From assembly GCA_022486935.1 (NCBI GenBank), contig JAKVJO010000005.1, positions 1-46,080 on the forward strand: DNA of 46,080 nt, read 5' to 3'. The first letter of the stretch is position 1. Each line of letters begins with the position of its first letter. A program made the position numbers and the translations under genes. The notes under the pieces were generated by a model that saw only the letters and a program-made list of their open reading frames with translations, was not told the origin of the DNA and searched no databases. Source of the stretch: Solobacterium sp. (GTDB lineage Bacteria; Bacillota_I; Bacilli_A; Erysipelotrichales; Erysipelotrichaceae). This document shows positions 36,339 through 45,065 of the stretch, piece by piece.

Positions 36339-36375
36339 AAAGAGCCCTGATCGGTATGAGATCAGAGCTCTTGTT
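36339..36375 (-). terminator. Rho-independent terminator of the tandem-repeat lipoprotein gene
   Basis: AAGAGCCCTGATCGGTATGAGATCAGAGCTCTT, U-run on minus strand. Confidence 0.6.
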
Positions 36376-36395
36376 TCAGATCTTTAGTTCAGTGA

Positions 36396-37469
36396 TTAGT
36401 TGAGCGCAGCTGCGTTTGCAATTGCGGTAACAACAGCACCCTGGAGATCAGTGATGTTGATGGTGGTAGTTGTCTTCAGATCTGCATCGTCTGTGACTGT
36501 GCTGCCTTCATCATTGGTTGTGGTAGCCATTCCGGAGATGTCTGCGGAAGTCTTGCCAACAGTCCAAGCTTCGAAGCCTTCGTTCTGTTCGAACCATTCA
36601 CCGACCTGGGAAACCTTGGACATGCCATAATCAGCACCCTTGGCCATCTTGGTCTTAGCTTCAGTAGCATCGCCATCAAGAACGCCTGCGGATGTGAACT
36701 TAGCGGAATCCTGAGCAACGTCATCCTGTGTGAAGAGAACCTTGCCGTCAGCGTCGAGTGCTACAACTGCATAAGTAACATTGGACTGAACGGAACCATC
36801 ATCTTCGCCGTCAGCGTCAGAGAGTTTCATGGAAGTCTTGGAACCTGTACCAACCTGAGCGATTGTTCCATCAACTTCGGTTGCGTTTTCAACAGCTGCC
36901 TTGAATGCAGTGATGAATGCGTCAACGCCCATGGTGCAGCCGGTCTTCAGATCAGCGTCATCAGGAACATTGGAGCCTTCGTCATTGGTTGTAACAGCCA
37001 TGTTTTCGAAATCAGAAACAGTCTTGCCAACAGCCCACTTTTCGAGCGCGTCAATCTGTTCATACCATTCTTTGCCAATGGAAGAAGCCTTGGCCATACC
37101 ATAATCTGCTCCCTTTTCCTTCTTGGTCGGGGTAGCTGCAGACGCATCAGAAGTGATTGCGCCGGTGGAACTGAAGGTGCCCTTGTTCTGAGCAACATCG
37201 AAGTAGACATACTTGATGGTGTCGCCGTCCAGAACGACACTTGCATAAGTGGTCGCTACCTGGATGGAGCCGTCATCTTCTCCGTCCGCATCAACTGTTG
37301 AGAATGATGTGGTGGAACCGATACCGACTTTCAGAGAACCTGTGGATGCTGCAGCTGTTGTAGCTGCGGTGGATGCTGCTGCTGTGCTTGCGGTTGTGGA
37401 TGTAGCTGTGCTGGAGCTGCAGCCCGCGAGCATTGCAACTGCACAAAGTGCTGCAATGTACTTTTTCAT
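36396..37469 (-). CDS. lipoprotein with two tandem FMN_bind-like repeats lacking canonical flavinylation motif
   Basis: Lipobox AMLAGCSSS. Two repeats of about 150 aa share SxxxDADGEDDGS(I/V)Q, KGADYGM(A/S)K, (E)WxEQ, (A)W(A/T)VGKT, DDADLKT(G/T). The position of the usual [ST]GAT-x-T motif reads TGCTMG and TTTTIN. Confidence 0.8.
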   Translation of the reverse strand: MKKYIAALCAVAMLAGCSSSTATSTTASTAAASTAATTAAASTGSLKVGIGSTTSFSTVDADGEDDGSIQVATTYASVVLDGDTIKYVYFDVAQNKGTFSSTGAITSDASAATPTKKEKGADYGMAKASSIGKEWYEQIDALEKWAVGKTVSDFENMAVTTNDEGSNVPDDADLKTGCTMGVDAFITAFKAAVENATEVDGTIAQVGTGSKTSMKLSDADGEDDGSVQSNVTYAVVALDADGKVLFTQDDVAQDSAKFTSAGVLDGDATEAKTKMAKGADYGMSKVSQVGEWFEQNEGFEAWTVGKTSADISGMATTTNDEGSTVTDDADLKTTTTINITDLQGAVVTAIANAAALN

Positions 37470-37522
37470 GAGTTATTTTCTCCCTCCGTACTTAAGTGAT
37501 GATAAGGGAAAAAAGAGCCCAA

Positions 37523-37536
37523 TGCAAGCGCTTTGA
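37523..37536 (-). promoter_or_regulatory. cre-like site upstream of the tandem-repeat lipoprotein
   Basis: Minus strand TCAAAGCGCTTGCA (12/14 to cre consensus). Confidence 0.5.
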
Positions 37537-37724
37537 CCACGGTATCACAAGTTAGTCTAGACTATGATTTATTTTTTTTCTGTAACAATGCTGTAAACTG
37601 GCACAGTTTTCACAATGTGTGAAAAATAAGTGAGTTTATATCAAAAAGTGCCACCTGTCAGGAAAACATGATTCTACTGTCTCCTTAAAGTACCTTACTG
37701 GAAGATCAGAAGGTACTCTGCACC

Positions 37725-37754
37725 GAAAAAAAGCACTGCCATGATGGCAATGCT
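37725..37754 (-). terminator. Terminator at the end of the ArsP_2-like gene
   Basis: Minus strand AGCATTGCCATCATGGCAGTGCTTTTTTT. Confidence 0.6.
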
Positions 37755-38593
37755 CAGAAGAAGATTTCCAGGATCAGGCCGGCAATGAATGCCGATGCCC
37801 AGGTGTAGCCGATGATCTTCAGATTGTTCTTCATGTTCGGGTTGACCCTGAACAGTACCATCATGCCAACGCCTGCATTGGCAAGCAGACCGGCACAGAC
37901 TGCCGGGAAGCCAATGACGTTGTTTAAGTAGAGGGTGGAGAGCAATACCGAGGATGCGCAGCTTGGGATCATGCCGATCAGCGTGGAGGTCAGTACTGCA
38001 CTGGTTGGATGGGCAGTGACAAAGGCGCTCAGGGTATCGGTGCCGATGATCTCCATGAAACTGTTCATGAGGAATGTGATGACCAGAAGCCACACAGCAA
38101 TCTTCAGGGTATGTTCCAGTGCTGCCTTCCAGATACTTTCATGTTCGCAGTCACAGTGCTCCTGTTCGCAGAAGGTATCAATGTGGGTCATTTCATGCTT
38201 GGAGAAGAAGTCTGCTGTATAGCCGGCAATCAATGCGACGATAACCTTCACCAGCAGGATCGGGGCAATCTTGTCCATGCCTGCCTGGGCTGAGATCAAT
38301 ATCGGTAACATTTCATCGCTGGTGGAAAGATAGACTGCAATCAAGGTGCCGGCCGAGATGACGCCGGTGGTATAAAGCGAACTGGCTGCGGTAGAAAATC
38401 CGCACTCCGGTACGATGCCGAATAATGCGCCGGCCAGTGGGGCAGCTTTGCGGTGATGTTCCAGAAAGTGCTCCATCTGATTGCCGGTCTGATGCTCCAT
38501 CCATTCCAGAAACAGATAAGTAAGGAAGAGGAAGGGGATCAGTCTTGCGACATCGATCAGTGTATCAAGTAAAATCTCTTTTAACAGTTCCAT
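37754..38593 (-). CDS. putative arsenic-efflux/manganese transporter family permease (ArsP_2-like)
   Basis: PFLFLTYLFLEWMEHQTG, AGALFGIVPECGFSTAASSLYTTGVISAGTLIAVYLSTSDEMLPIL, cytosolic CEQEHCDCEHE loop, LIGMIPSCASSVLLSTLYL. Confidence 0.8.
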   Translation of the reverse strand: MELLKEILLDTLIDVARLIPFLFLTYLFLEWMEHQTGNQMEHFLEHHRKAAPLAGALFGIVPECGFSTAASSLYTTGVISAGTLIAVYLSTSDEMLPILISAQAGMDKIAPILLVKVIVALIAGYTADFFSKHEMTHIDTFCEQEHCDCEHESIWKAALEHTLKIAVWLLVITFLMNSFMEIIGTDTLSAFVTAHPTSAVLTSTLIGMIPSCASSVLLSTLYLNNVIGFPAVCAGLLANAGVGMMVLFRVNPNMKNNLKIIGYTWASAFIAGLILEIFF

Positions 38594-38598
38594 TCAGA

Positions 38599-39747
38599 TC
38601 ATCCCCAGGTGATATGGTCATTCAGACCATCCGTCCAGGCAATGTACAGATCTCCGACTACCTTGGAATTCGGGCAGTCCTTCAGAACATCGGAATCTTT
38701 ATCTGCCATCCAGATGACATCAACATCTGTATCCGGGTTGGCAGCCTTGTACGCTTCGATGGTTGCCAGACCCTCTTCGTAGGACATGGTGAATAACGTG
38801 GTGCTGAGACAGTCAGCGGTGCCGGAATCTTTGGTCACAATGGTGACTGAGTGGTAGTAAGATGCCGGATAGTTGGTGGAAGGATCAATAATGTGGTGAT
38901 AGCGGTTGCCGTCAGTTGCCGTGTAGTAGCGCTCATAGTCGCCGCTGGTCACGAAGGATTCTTCACCTGATTCAGAGACAACCATCAGATTGTCAGATCC
39001 GGTCGGGTTCTGGATCCGTACATTCCAGGTCGTGCCGTCCGCCTTGTCGCCCAGGGTGCGGTTGTTTCCGCCGGCATTGATTGCCGCGTGGACAACGCCT
39101 TCACTCTGCAGCTGATCGGCGATCTTCTCGGTCGCATAGCCCTTGGCAATGCCGCCGACATCCAGCGATACATTCGGATCAGTGATGTAGACGGTGCTGG
39201 CTTCCTCATCAATCTGGATGTAATCCCATCCTTTATAGGAGGCTGCTTCACTCAGTTCTTCGTCACTCGGCAGGTCGCCCTGTTCCCCGTCTTCATTCTT
39301 GGTGATGCCTTCTTCACGGTACTTGTGCCATACCTTGAGCAGACTGCCCATGGTCACATCGAATTCTCCGTTGGAGTATTCATAGAACTGCTTCGCCTTC
39401 TTCAGCATGTCTATGATATCGGAGGATACGGTGACCGGTGCAATGCCGGCATTGTCATTAATCGTCTTCAGATTATTCAGGCCGTCATAGTTGTTGTAGA
39501 TGTCAAACAGGTTGTTGTAATACTTGAAGAGATCGACCGCTTCGTTGAAATGGGTGTCGAACAGATCCTTGCTGTCAGTGGCTTCCTGGTAAACCAGAAC
39601 CGTGTCAAAGCCAGCATCTACCGACACATTCTGATAGGTTTGCAAACCGGAATCAGAAGGGGATGCACTTGCCGAGGCAGTACTTGAAGTACAGCTGCAG
39701 AGCATCGTTAAACTAATGAAAGAAATCACAATTTGTCTTATTTTCAT
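38599..39747 (-). CDS. apbE: FAD:protein FMN transferase (ApbE), lipoprotein
   Basis: LTMLCSCTSS lipobox; FDVTMGSLLKVWHKYREEG, VSLDVGGIAKGYATEKIADQL, AAINAGGNNRTLG, SGDYERYYTATDGNRYHHIIDPSTNYPA. Confidence 0.95.
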   Translation of the reverse strand: MKIRQIVISFISLTMLCSCTSSTASASASPSDSGLQTYQNVSVDAGFDTVLVYQEATDSKDLFDTHFNEAVDLFKYYNNLFDIYNNYDGLNNLKTINDNAGIAPVTVSSDIIDMLKKAKQFYEYSNGEFDVTMGSLLKVWHKYREEGITKNEDGEQGDLPSDEELSEAASYKGWDYIQIDEEASTVYITDPNVSLDVGGIAKGYATEKIADQLQSEGVVHAAINAGGNNRTLGDKADGTTWNVRIQNPTGSDNLMVVSESGEESFVTSGDYERYYTATDGNRYHHIIDPSTNYPASYYHSVTIVTKDSGTADCLSTTLFTMSYEEGLATIEAYKAANPDTDVDVIWMADKDSDVLKDCPNSKVVGDLYIAWTDGLNDHITWG

Positions 39748-39807
39748 AACGACTGAAATTGTACCATAACAGTGCGAGTATTATGGGTGAATTGCACTTT
39801 AAACAAT

Positions 39808-39815
39808 GCTATAAT
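39808..39815 (+). promoter_or_regulatory. Extended -10 promoter of the rnf operon
   Basis: GCTATAAT, preceded by T (TGCTATAAT), upstream of ggaaggg RBS and rnfC. Confidence 0.55.
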
Positions 39816-39848
39816 GCCCATGTTTATTAAAGGAAGGGATATCGATAT

Positions 39849-41132
39849 ATGTCAATTTTAACCGGGCCGATGCATTGGCATCTGGACGGGCACAAGGATC
39901 TCACTGCGCACAGTGAAGTCCGGACGATGCCTGATCCGGATATCATCCGCATCCCACTCTTCAACGGCAATGCTGTCTGCACACCGCTTGTTAAAGTGGG
40001 GGATGAAGTCAAAGCCGGCCAAAAGATTGCTGAACGCAATGACCATTTTTATCTGCCATTGTATTCACCGGTTTCCGGCACTGTCACAGCGATTGAAAAA
40101 CGCCAGACCAGTGTTCTGAAGCCGTATGATCATCTGGTCATTACCAATGATCATAAGAACACGTTTTGCAAGCCATTCGAGACACTCGACTATGAGAAGG
40201 CTACGAATGAAGAACTGCTGGCTTTCGTCAAGGAAGCCGGTCCGCTGGGTCTTGGCGGAGCAGGATTCCCGACTTATGTGAAATACCTCAAGCCGGAGAA
40301 TGTTGATCTGTTCATCATCAACGCAGTGGAATGTGAACCGTACCTGACTTCCGATTATGCCAATGCTCTGGCAAACCCGGAACAGCTCAAGACAGGTGCG
40401 CTTGCACTGTTCAAACTGAGCACGGCCAAGAAGGCCTGTGTTGCAGTCAAGGAAGACAAGAAAGAACTGATCGCTTCTTTGACCAAGACATTTGAAGGAA
40501 CACCGGTTGAAGTTCATACCGTACCGGACATCTATCCGGCCGGCTGGGAACGTGAACTGGTATGGCTGATCACCGGCAAGCGCTATGGCAAACTGCCGAT
40601 GGAAGCCGGCTGTATCCTGAACAACGTATCGACCTGTATTGCCCTCGGTGATGCACTGAGTGAAGGCAGACCGATTATGTACAAGACCGTCACGGTATCC
40701 GGAGACGGCGTCAAGCAGCCTCAGAATGTCATCGTACCGGTAGGTACCATGGCTTCAGATATCATCCAGTTCTGCGGCGGCTATGAAGGCGATGACTGTC
40801 TTCTGATTGCCGGCGGACCGATGATGGGCAAGACCATTCCGAACGACCAGTTCGTAATCGGCTATGCCTGCGGTGCTTTGACGGTACTCAAGCACCGTGA
40901 TCCGTTCTCCGTGAAGTGCCTGCGCTGCGGCAAGTGCACAGAAGTGTGCCCGGCAGGTATGGAACCGGTACGTATCAACAACTGCGAGAAACTCAAGGAT
41001 GTTGAGACGCTGAAGAAACTTGATATCAACTCCTGCATTGAATGCGGCTTATGCACCTACATCTGCCCGTCCATGCTGGATGTTACAGAAGGAATCCGCA
41101 AGGCCAAGAGATATATGGCCCTTGTGAAGTAA
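39849..41132 (+). CDS. rnfC: RNF electron transport complex subunit C
   Basis: AGPLGLGGAGFPTYVKYL, INAVECEPYLTSDY, two 4Fe-4S motifs CLRCGKCTEVCPAGMEP and CIECGLCTYICPS. Confidence 0.96.
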   Translation: MSILTGPMHWHLDGHKDLTAHSEVRTMPDPDIIRIPLFNGNAVCTPLVKVGDEVKAGQKIAERNDHFYLPLYSPVSGTVTAIEKRQTSVLKPYDHLVITNDHKNTFCKPFETLDYEKATNEELLAFVKEAGPLGLGGAGFPTYVKYLKPENVDLFIINAVECEPYLTSDYANALANPEQLKTGALALFKLSTAKKACVAVKEDKKELIASLTKTFEGTPVEVHTVPDIYPAGWERELVWLITGKRYGKLPMEAGCILNNVSTCIALGDALSEGRPIMYKTVTVSGDGVKQPQNVIVPVGTMASDIIQFCGGYEGDDCLLIAGGPMMGKTIPNDQFVIGYACGALTVLKHRDPFSVKCLRCGKCTEVCPAGMEPVRINNCEKLKDVETLKKLDINSCIECGLCTYICPSMLDVTEGIRKAKRYMALVK

Positions 41133-41147
41133 GGGAGGAGAGAAACG

Positions 41148-43055
41148 ATGAAGTTTACATTTAAGCCTTCGCCGAACTATCGCACTTCCAGAAGCACAAG
41201 CAGTATCATGCGGGATCTGACGATGTGCCTGTGTGCGGTGACACTGTTCTCCGTGATCTACTACTGCACTGCATATGGTGCAAGCTACGGACTGCGGGTC
41301 ATCCTGCTCATGGCTGATGGCATTGCGGCAACACTGATTACCGAGGCCATCTGGCTCAAGGCAACCAAGAAGGATATCAAGACCGGCATCCTGTCATCCT
41401 ATTCCTGGATTACAGCAATGATCCTGGTTCTGATTTCTTCCATTGATACCAGCTACTTCGCAATTGCAGTCGCATCTGTGATTGCCATTGTATTCGGCAA
41501 ACTGGTATTCGGCGGTTTCGGTCAGAATATCTTCAACCCGGCTGCCTTCGGAGAAGCAATCATCATGCAGAGCTTCTCGGCAACCAAGTCGGTTGACTTT
41601 GCGACCAGCGCAACCCCGACCAATGTATTGAATTCTTACGGCTGGGTATTGAACAGTGAGCAGTTCTCATCTGTATCCTCGCAGTTCGGGGGACTCGGGA
41701 ACATGTTCCTGGGAATGTATCCAAGCTGTATCGGCAGCACCTGCGGCCTGCTGATCATTGCCTGCGGCATCTTCCTGATTGTCCGCAAGGATATTGACTG
41801 GCAGACACCGGTCTTCTATATCGGTTCCATCTTCGTCATGACTGCCCTGATCGGCGCCATGCACGGTTCCGGCTTCTGGTATCCGGCAATCCAGATTCTC
41901 TCCGGCGGCATCCTGTTCGGTGCAATCTTCATGATTACCGATCCGGTCACCAGTCCGGTTACATTGCCTGGACGTATCGTATTCGCAGTCGGTGCAGCAG
42001 CACTGACCGTCATCATCCGTACCAAGTCCAATCTGGCAGATGGCGTTCTGTATTCCATCCTGCTGATGAATATGCTGACACCGGCCATCGACAAGATGTT
42101 CGACGGCAACCAGATCCGCGACGGCAAGAAGTTCAGAAACAAGACGATTCTCGTTTCTGTCATCCTGCTGGCTGTCACCCTGGGCTTCGGCTCACAGCTG
42201 ACTGCCAAGACACCGGTTTCTGATACTGCTTCAACTGATAACAGCGGAAGCACATCCACAGCAGCAACCACAACCAGTCTCAGTGCAGACTACTCACAGA
42301 ATGAGGCAGAATGCACCGAGGAAAGCAATGACGGTTCTACTGCAGTCTATGCATGTTCTGCAAAGGGCTACGGTCTGATCAACAACGTTGAGGGTGAAGG
42401 CAAGAACAAGGTTACGGTAACCGTGGATCTTGGCACCAACACCGTCAAGTCAGTTGAACTGAAGCGCTTCGGCGATACCGAGGGCGTAGGCTCTACGGCA
42501 ACCACCGACAGTGCACTGGCTGCGTATGAAGGAAAGTCCATCTCTGATGATGTCGATCTGACCACCGGCGCAACCTACACCAGTGATTCCATCGCATCCA
42601 TGGTTCAGGCAGCCCTGAACGGCGGCACACCGCTTGCATCAGGTGAAACCACCGGCACTTCCGGCGGCAGTTCCTCTACTGGTTCTGCCCTGGCACTGAA
42701 CGGCGATTACCCGGACTATGAAGCAACCTGTGAAGAATCATCCAATGACGGAACCACTGCAGTCTATGCATGTTCTGCCAAGGGCTATGGCCTGATCAAC
42801 AACGTGGAAGGCGAAGGCAAGAACAAGGTCACCGTGACGGTTGATCTTGGCACACAGTCCATTACTTCCATTGAACTGAAGCGCTTCGGAGATACCGAGG
42901 GCGTCGGTTCCATGGCAACCACTGACAGTGCACTGGGCGAGTATGCAGGAAAGACTTCTGCAGACAGCGTCGATGCAGTCAGCGGCGCAACCTTTACAAG
43001 CACTTCCATTGCCGCCATGGCAGAAGCCGCACTGAACGCTGCGGCTGGAAACTAA
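41148..43055 (+). CDS. rnfD: RnfD fused to two C-terminal FMN_bind-like repeats
   Basis: RnfD TM core (FGGFGQNIFNPAAFGEAII, DFATSATPTNV) followed by two repeats ending in VDLTTGATYTSDSI and VDAVSGATFTSTSI. Confidence 0.93.
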   Translation: MKFTFKPSPNYRTSRSTSSIMRDLTMCLCAVTLFSVIYYCTAYGASYGLRVILLMADGIAATLITEAIWLKATKKDIKTGILSSYSWITAMILVLISSIDTSYFAIAVASVIAIVFGKLVFGGFGQNIFNPAAFGEAIIMQSFSATKSVDFATSATPTNVLNSYGWVLNSEQFSSVSSQFGGLGNMFLGMYPSCIGSTCGLLIIACGIFLIVRKDIDWQTPVFYIGSIFVMTALIGAMHGSGFWYPAIQILSGGILFGAIFMITDPVTSPVTLPGRIVFAVGAAALTVIIRTKSNLADGVLYSILLMNMLTPAIDKMFDGNQIRDGKKFRNKTILVSVILLAVTLGFGSQLTAKTPVSDTASTDNSGSTSTAATTTSLSADYSQNEAECTEESNDGSTAVYACSAKGYGLINNVEGEGKNKVTVTVDLGTNTVKSVELKRFGDTEGVGSTATTDSALAAYEGKSISDDVDLTTGATYTSDSIASMVQAALNGGTPLASGETTGTSGGSSSTGSALALNGDYPDYEATCEESSNDGTTAVYACSAKGYGLINNVEGEGKNKVTVTVDLGTQSITSIELKRFGDTEGVGSMATTDSALGEYAGKTSADSVDAVSGATFTSTSIAAMAEAALNAAAGN

Positions 43056-43070
43056 GGAGGGAATGAAGAG

Positions 43071-43586
43071 ATGAAAAAAGATTCGATCCTCTATAAAGTT
43101 GTTCTTCTTGGAATTCTCTGTTCGATCTGCGGCGTACTGATGTCTGCAGTCAACTCGGTGACCGCACCGGTCATTGCCGAGGCTGCCATCGCCAAGGAGA
43201 AAGACAACCTCGAGAAGATCTACCCGGGTGCCACCTTTACCGAAGTAACCGGCTATGATGATCCGACAGGTCTTGTCACCGGCGTCTATGACGCTGAGGG
43301 AGAGGGCACTGTATACAAGATTCACGCAGTCGGCTATAACTCCTCCGGATTCGACTTCATGGTCGCATTCAACACGGATGGATCTGTCGGCGGATATGTC
43401 GTCATCTCAGAAAGCGAGACTTCCGGTTTCGGCAAGCGCTGCTTCGAAGATGATTACACCAACCAGATCATGGGCATTACGTCCAAGGACGATGCACCGC
43501 TGCTGTCCGGAGCGACACTGACTTCCACAGCAGTCAAGAACGGTATCAGTGCAGCAGAGGCATTGTTCAATGCCTCGAACAACTAA
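43071..43586 (+). CDS. rnfG: RNF complex subunit G (FMN_bind)
   Basis: Single TM then GFDFMVAFNTDGSVGGYVVISESETSGFGKRC and flavinylation motif LLSGATLTSTAV. Confidence 0.93.
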   Translation: MKKDSILYKVVLLGILCSICGVLMSAVNSVTAPVIAEAAIAKEKDNLEKIYPGATFTEVTGYDDPTGLVTGVYDAEGEGTVYKIHAVGYNSSGFDFMVAFNTDGSVGGYVVISESETSGFGKRCFEDDYTNQIMGITSKDDAPLLSGATLTSTAVKNGISAAEALFNASNN

Positions 43587-43598
43587 GGAGGCACGGGC

Positions 43599-44282
43599 AT
43601 GAGTGAAAACACGAAAGTAAAGAAGAGAGGCTTCTTTGCGGAAATGGTTTACAGCAACCCGGTCTTCGGACTGTACCTGGGCATCTGCTCAGCACTTGCT
43701 GTAACAACTTCCATCAACAACGCACTCGGCATGGGCGTCTGTGTCATTGTCGTCCTGGTGATGAGCAACATCATCATCTCGCTGATTGCCAAGATCACCC
43801 CGGATGATATTCACATTCCGGTCTACATCGTTATCATCGCAACACTGGTTACTGTCGTAAGCATGCTGCTGGAGGCATATACCCCGGAGCTGTTCTCGGC
43901 ACTGGGCGCATTCGTTGACCTGATTGTCGTTAACTGCATCATCCTGGGCAGAGCGGAAGCGTATGCCTGCAACCACAATGTTGCAGAGTCTGCCAAGGAC
44001 GGCATCATGATGGGCCTTGCATACACATTCTCACTGCTTGCAATGTCTTTGATCAGACAGATTCTCGGCACCGGCATCCTGTCTCTGACAAACCCGATGA
44101 CCAACGAAACCATCTTCAGCATCCGTCTGATTCCGGCTGGATTTGAGATTCCGGTATTCACTTCCCAGACTGGCGCATTCCTGACCTTCGCAATTCTTGC
44201 GGCACTGGTTACGGCATATAAGAATCACAACGATGCCAAAGAAGCAGAGGCAGCCAAGACTGCTGTTAAGGGGGCAAAGTAA
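43599..44282 (+). CDS. rnfE: RNF complex subunit E
   Basis: NPVFGLYLGICSALAVTTSINNALGMG, IIVNCIILGRAEAYA-type segment (LIVVNCIILGRAEAYACNHNVAESAKDGIMMGLAYTFSLLAMSLIRQILGTG). Confidence 0.95.
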   Translation: MSENTKVKKRGFFAEMVYSNPVFGLYLGICSALAVTTSINNALGMGVCVIVVLVMSNIIISLIAKITPDDIHIPVYIVIIATLVTVVSMLLEAYTPELFSALGAFVDLIVVNCIILGRAEAYACNHNVAESAKDGIMMGLAYTFSLLAMSLIRQILGTGILSLTNPMTNETIFSIRLIPAGFEIPVFTSQTGAFLTFAILAALVTAYKNHNDAKEAEAAKTAVKGAK

Positions 44283-44285
44283 GTT

Positions 44286-44858
44286 ATGAATCTCTTTACC
44301 TTATTGATCAGCGGCATGCTGATCAACAACATCATCCTGACCAAGTTCATTGGCATGTGCCCGTTCATGGGTGTATCCAACAAGCAGAGTTCTGCAGTTG
44401 GCATGGGTGTTGCTGTTATCTTCGTTATCTTCGGTGCATCTGTATTATCCTGGCTTCTGTACTACTACGTACTGGTACCGCTGGATCTGACATACATGAA
44501 GCTGATCTGCTTTATCCTGCTGATTGCAGCGTTCGTACAGTTTGTTGAAATGTACATGAAGAAGGGTATGCCGGCACTGTATAAGTCACTGGGTATCTAC
44601 CTTCCGCTGATCACCACCAACTGTGCAGTGCTCTATGTTGCACTGGATAACATTACACAGGGCTACACGCTGATTGAGACCATGGTCAATTCCATCGGTG
44701 TACCGGTCGGCTTCATGCTGGTGCTGGTCATCTTCTCCACGATCAGAGAGCGTCTGGTCGCCAATGATGTGCCGTCCGCATTCAAGGGCAACCCGATTGC
44801 GTTTGTCTGCGCAGCCATCATGGCAATTGCATTCTCCGCATTTGCCGGACTGGTCTAA
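44286..44858 (+). CDS. rnfA: RNF complex subunit A
   Basis: ISGMLINNIILTKFIGMCPFMGVSNKQSSAVGMG, YLPLITTNCAVLYVAL, STIRERLVANDVPSAFKGNPIAFVCAAIMAIAFSAFAGL. Confidence 0.95.
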   Translation: MNLFTLLISGMLINNIILTKFIGMCPFMGVSNKQSSAVGMGVAVIFVIFGASVLSWLLYYYVLVPLDLTYMKLICFILLIAAFVQFVEMYMKKGMPALYKSLGIYLPLITTNCAVLYVALDNITQGYTLIETMVNSIGVPVGFMLVLVIFSTIRERLVANDVPSAFKGNPIAFVCAAIMAIAFSAFAGLV

Positions 44859-44864
44859 CTGTTT

Positions 44865-45065
44865 ATGAACAATGTCCTGTATGCAATTCTGATTGCGGCA
44901 GCACTGCTGGGTATCAATATCTGGCTGCTGCAGGCAAACAAGAAAACGCCGGTCCCCAAAGGCTGTGAGAATCTGAAGCCGGACTGCCGCGGCTGCGGGA
45001 TTACCGACTGTGCATTGAAAAGAGAACTGGAAGATCAAGCGAAAGGAGCGAAGACTGAATCATGA
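44865..45065 (+). CDS. 66-aa TM-anchored Cys-motif protein inserted between rnfA and rnfB
   Basis: MNNVLYAILIAAALLGINIWLLQANKKTPVPKGCENLKPDCRGCGITDCALKRELE: one TM plus C-x6-C-x2-C-x4-C; start 6 nt after rnfA stop, overlaps next ORF. Confidence 0.8.
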   Translation: MNNVLYAILIAAALLGINIWLLQANKKTPVPKGCENLKPDCRGCGITDCALKRELEDQAKGAKTES

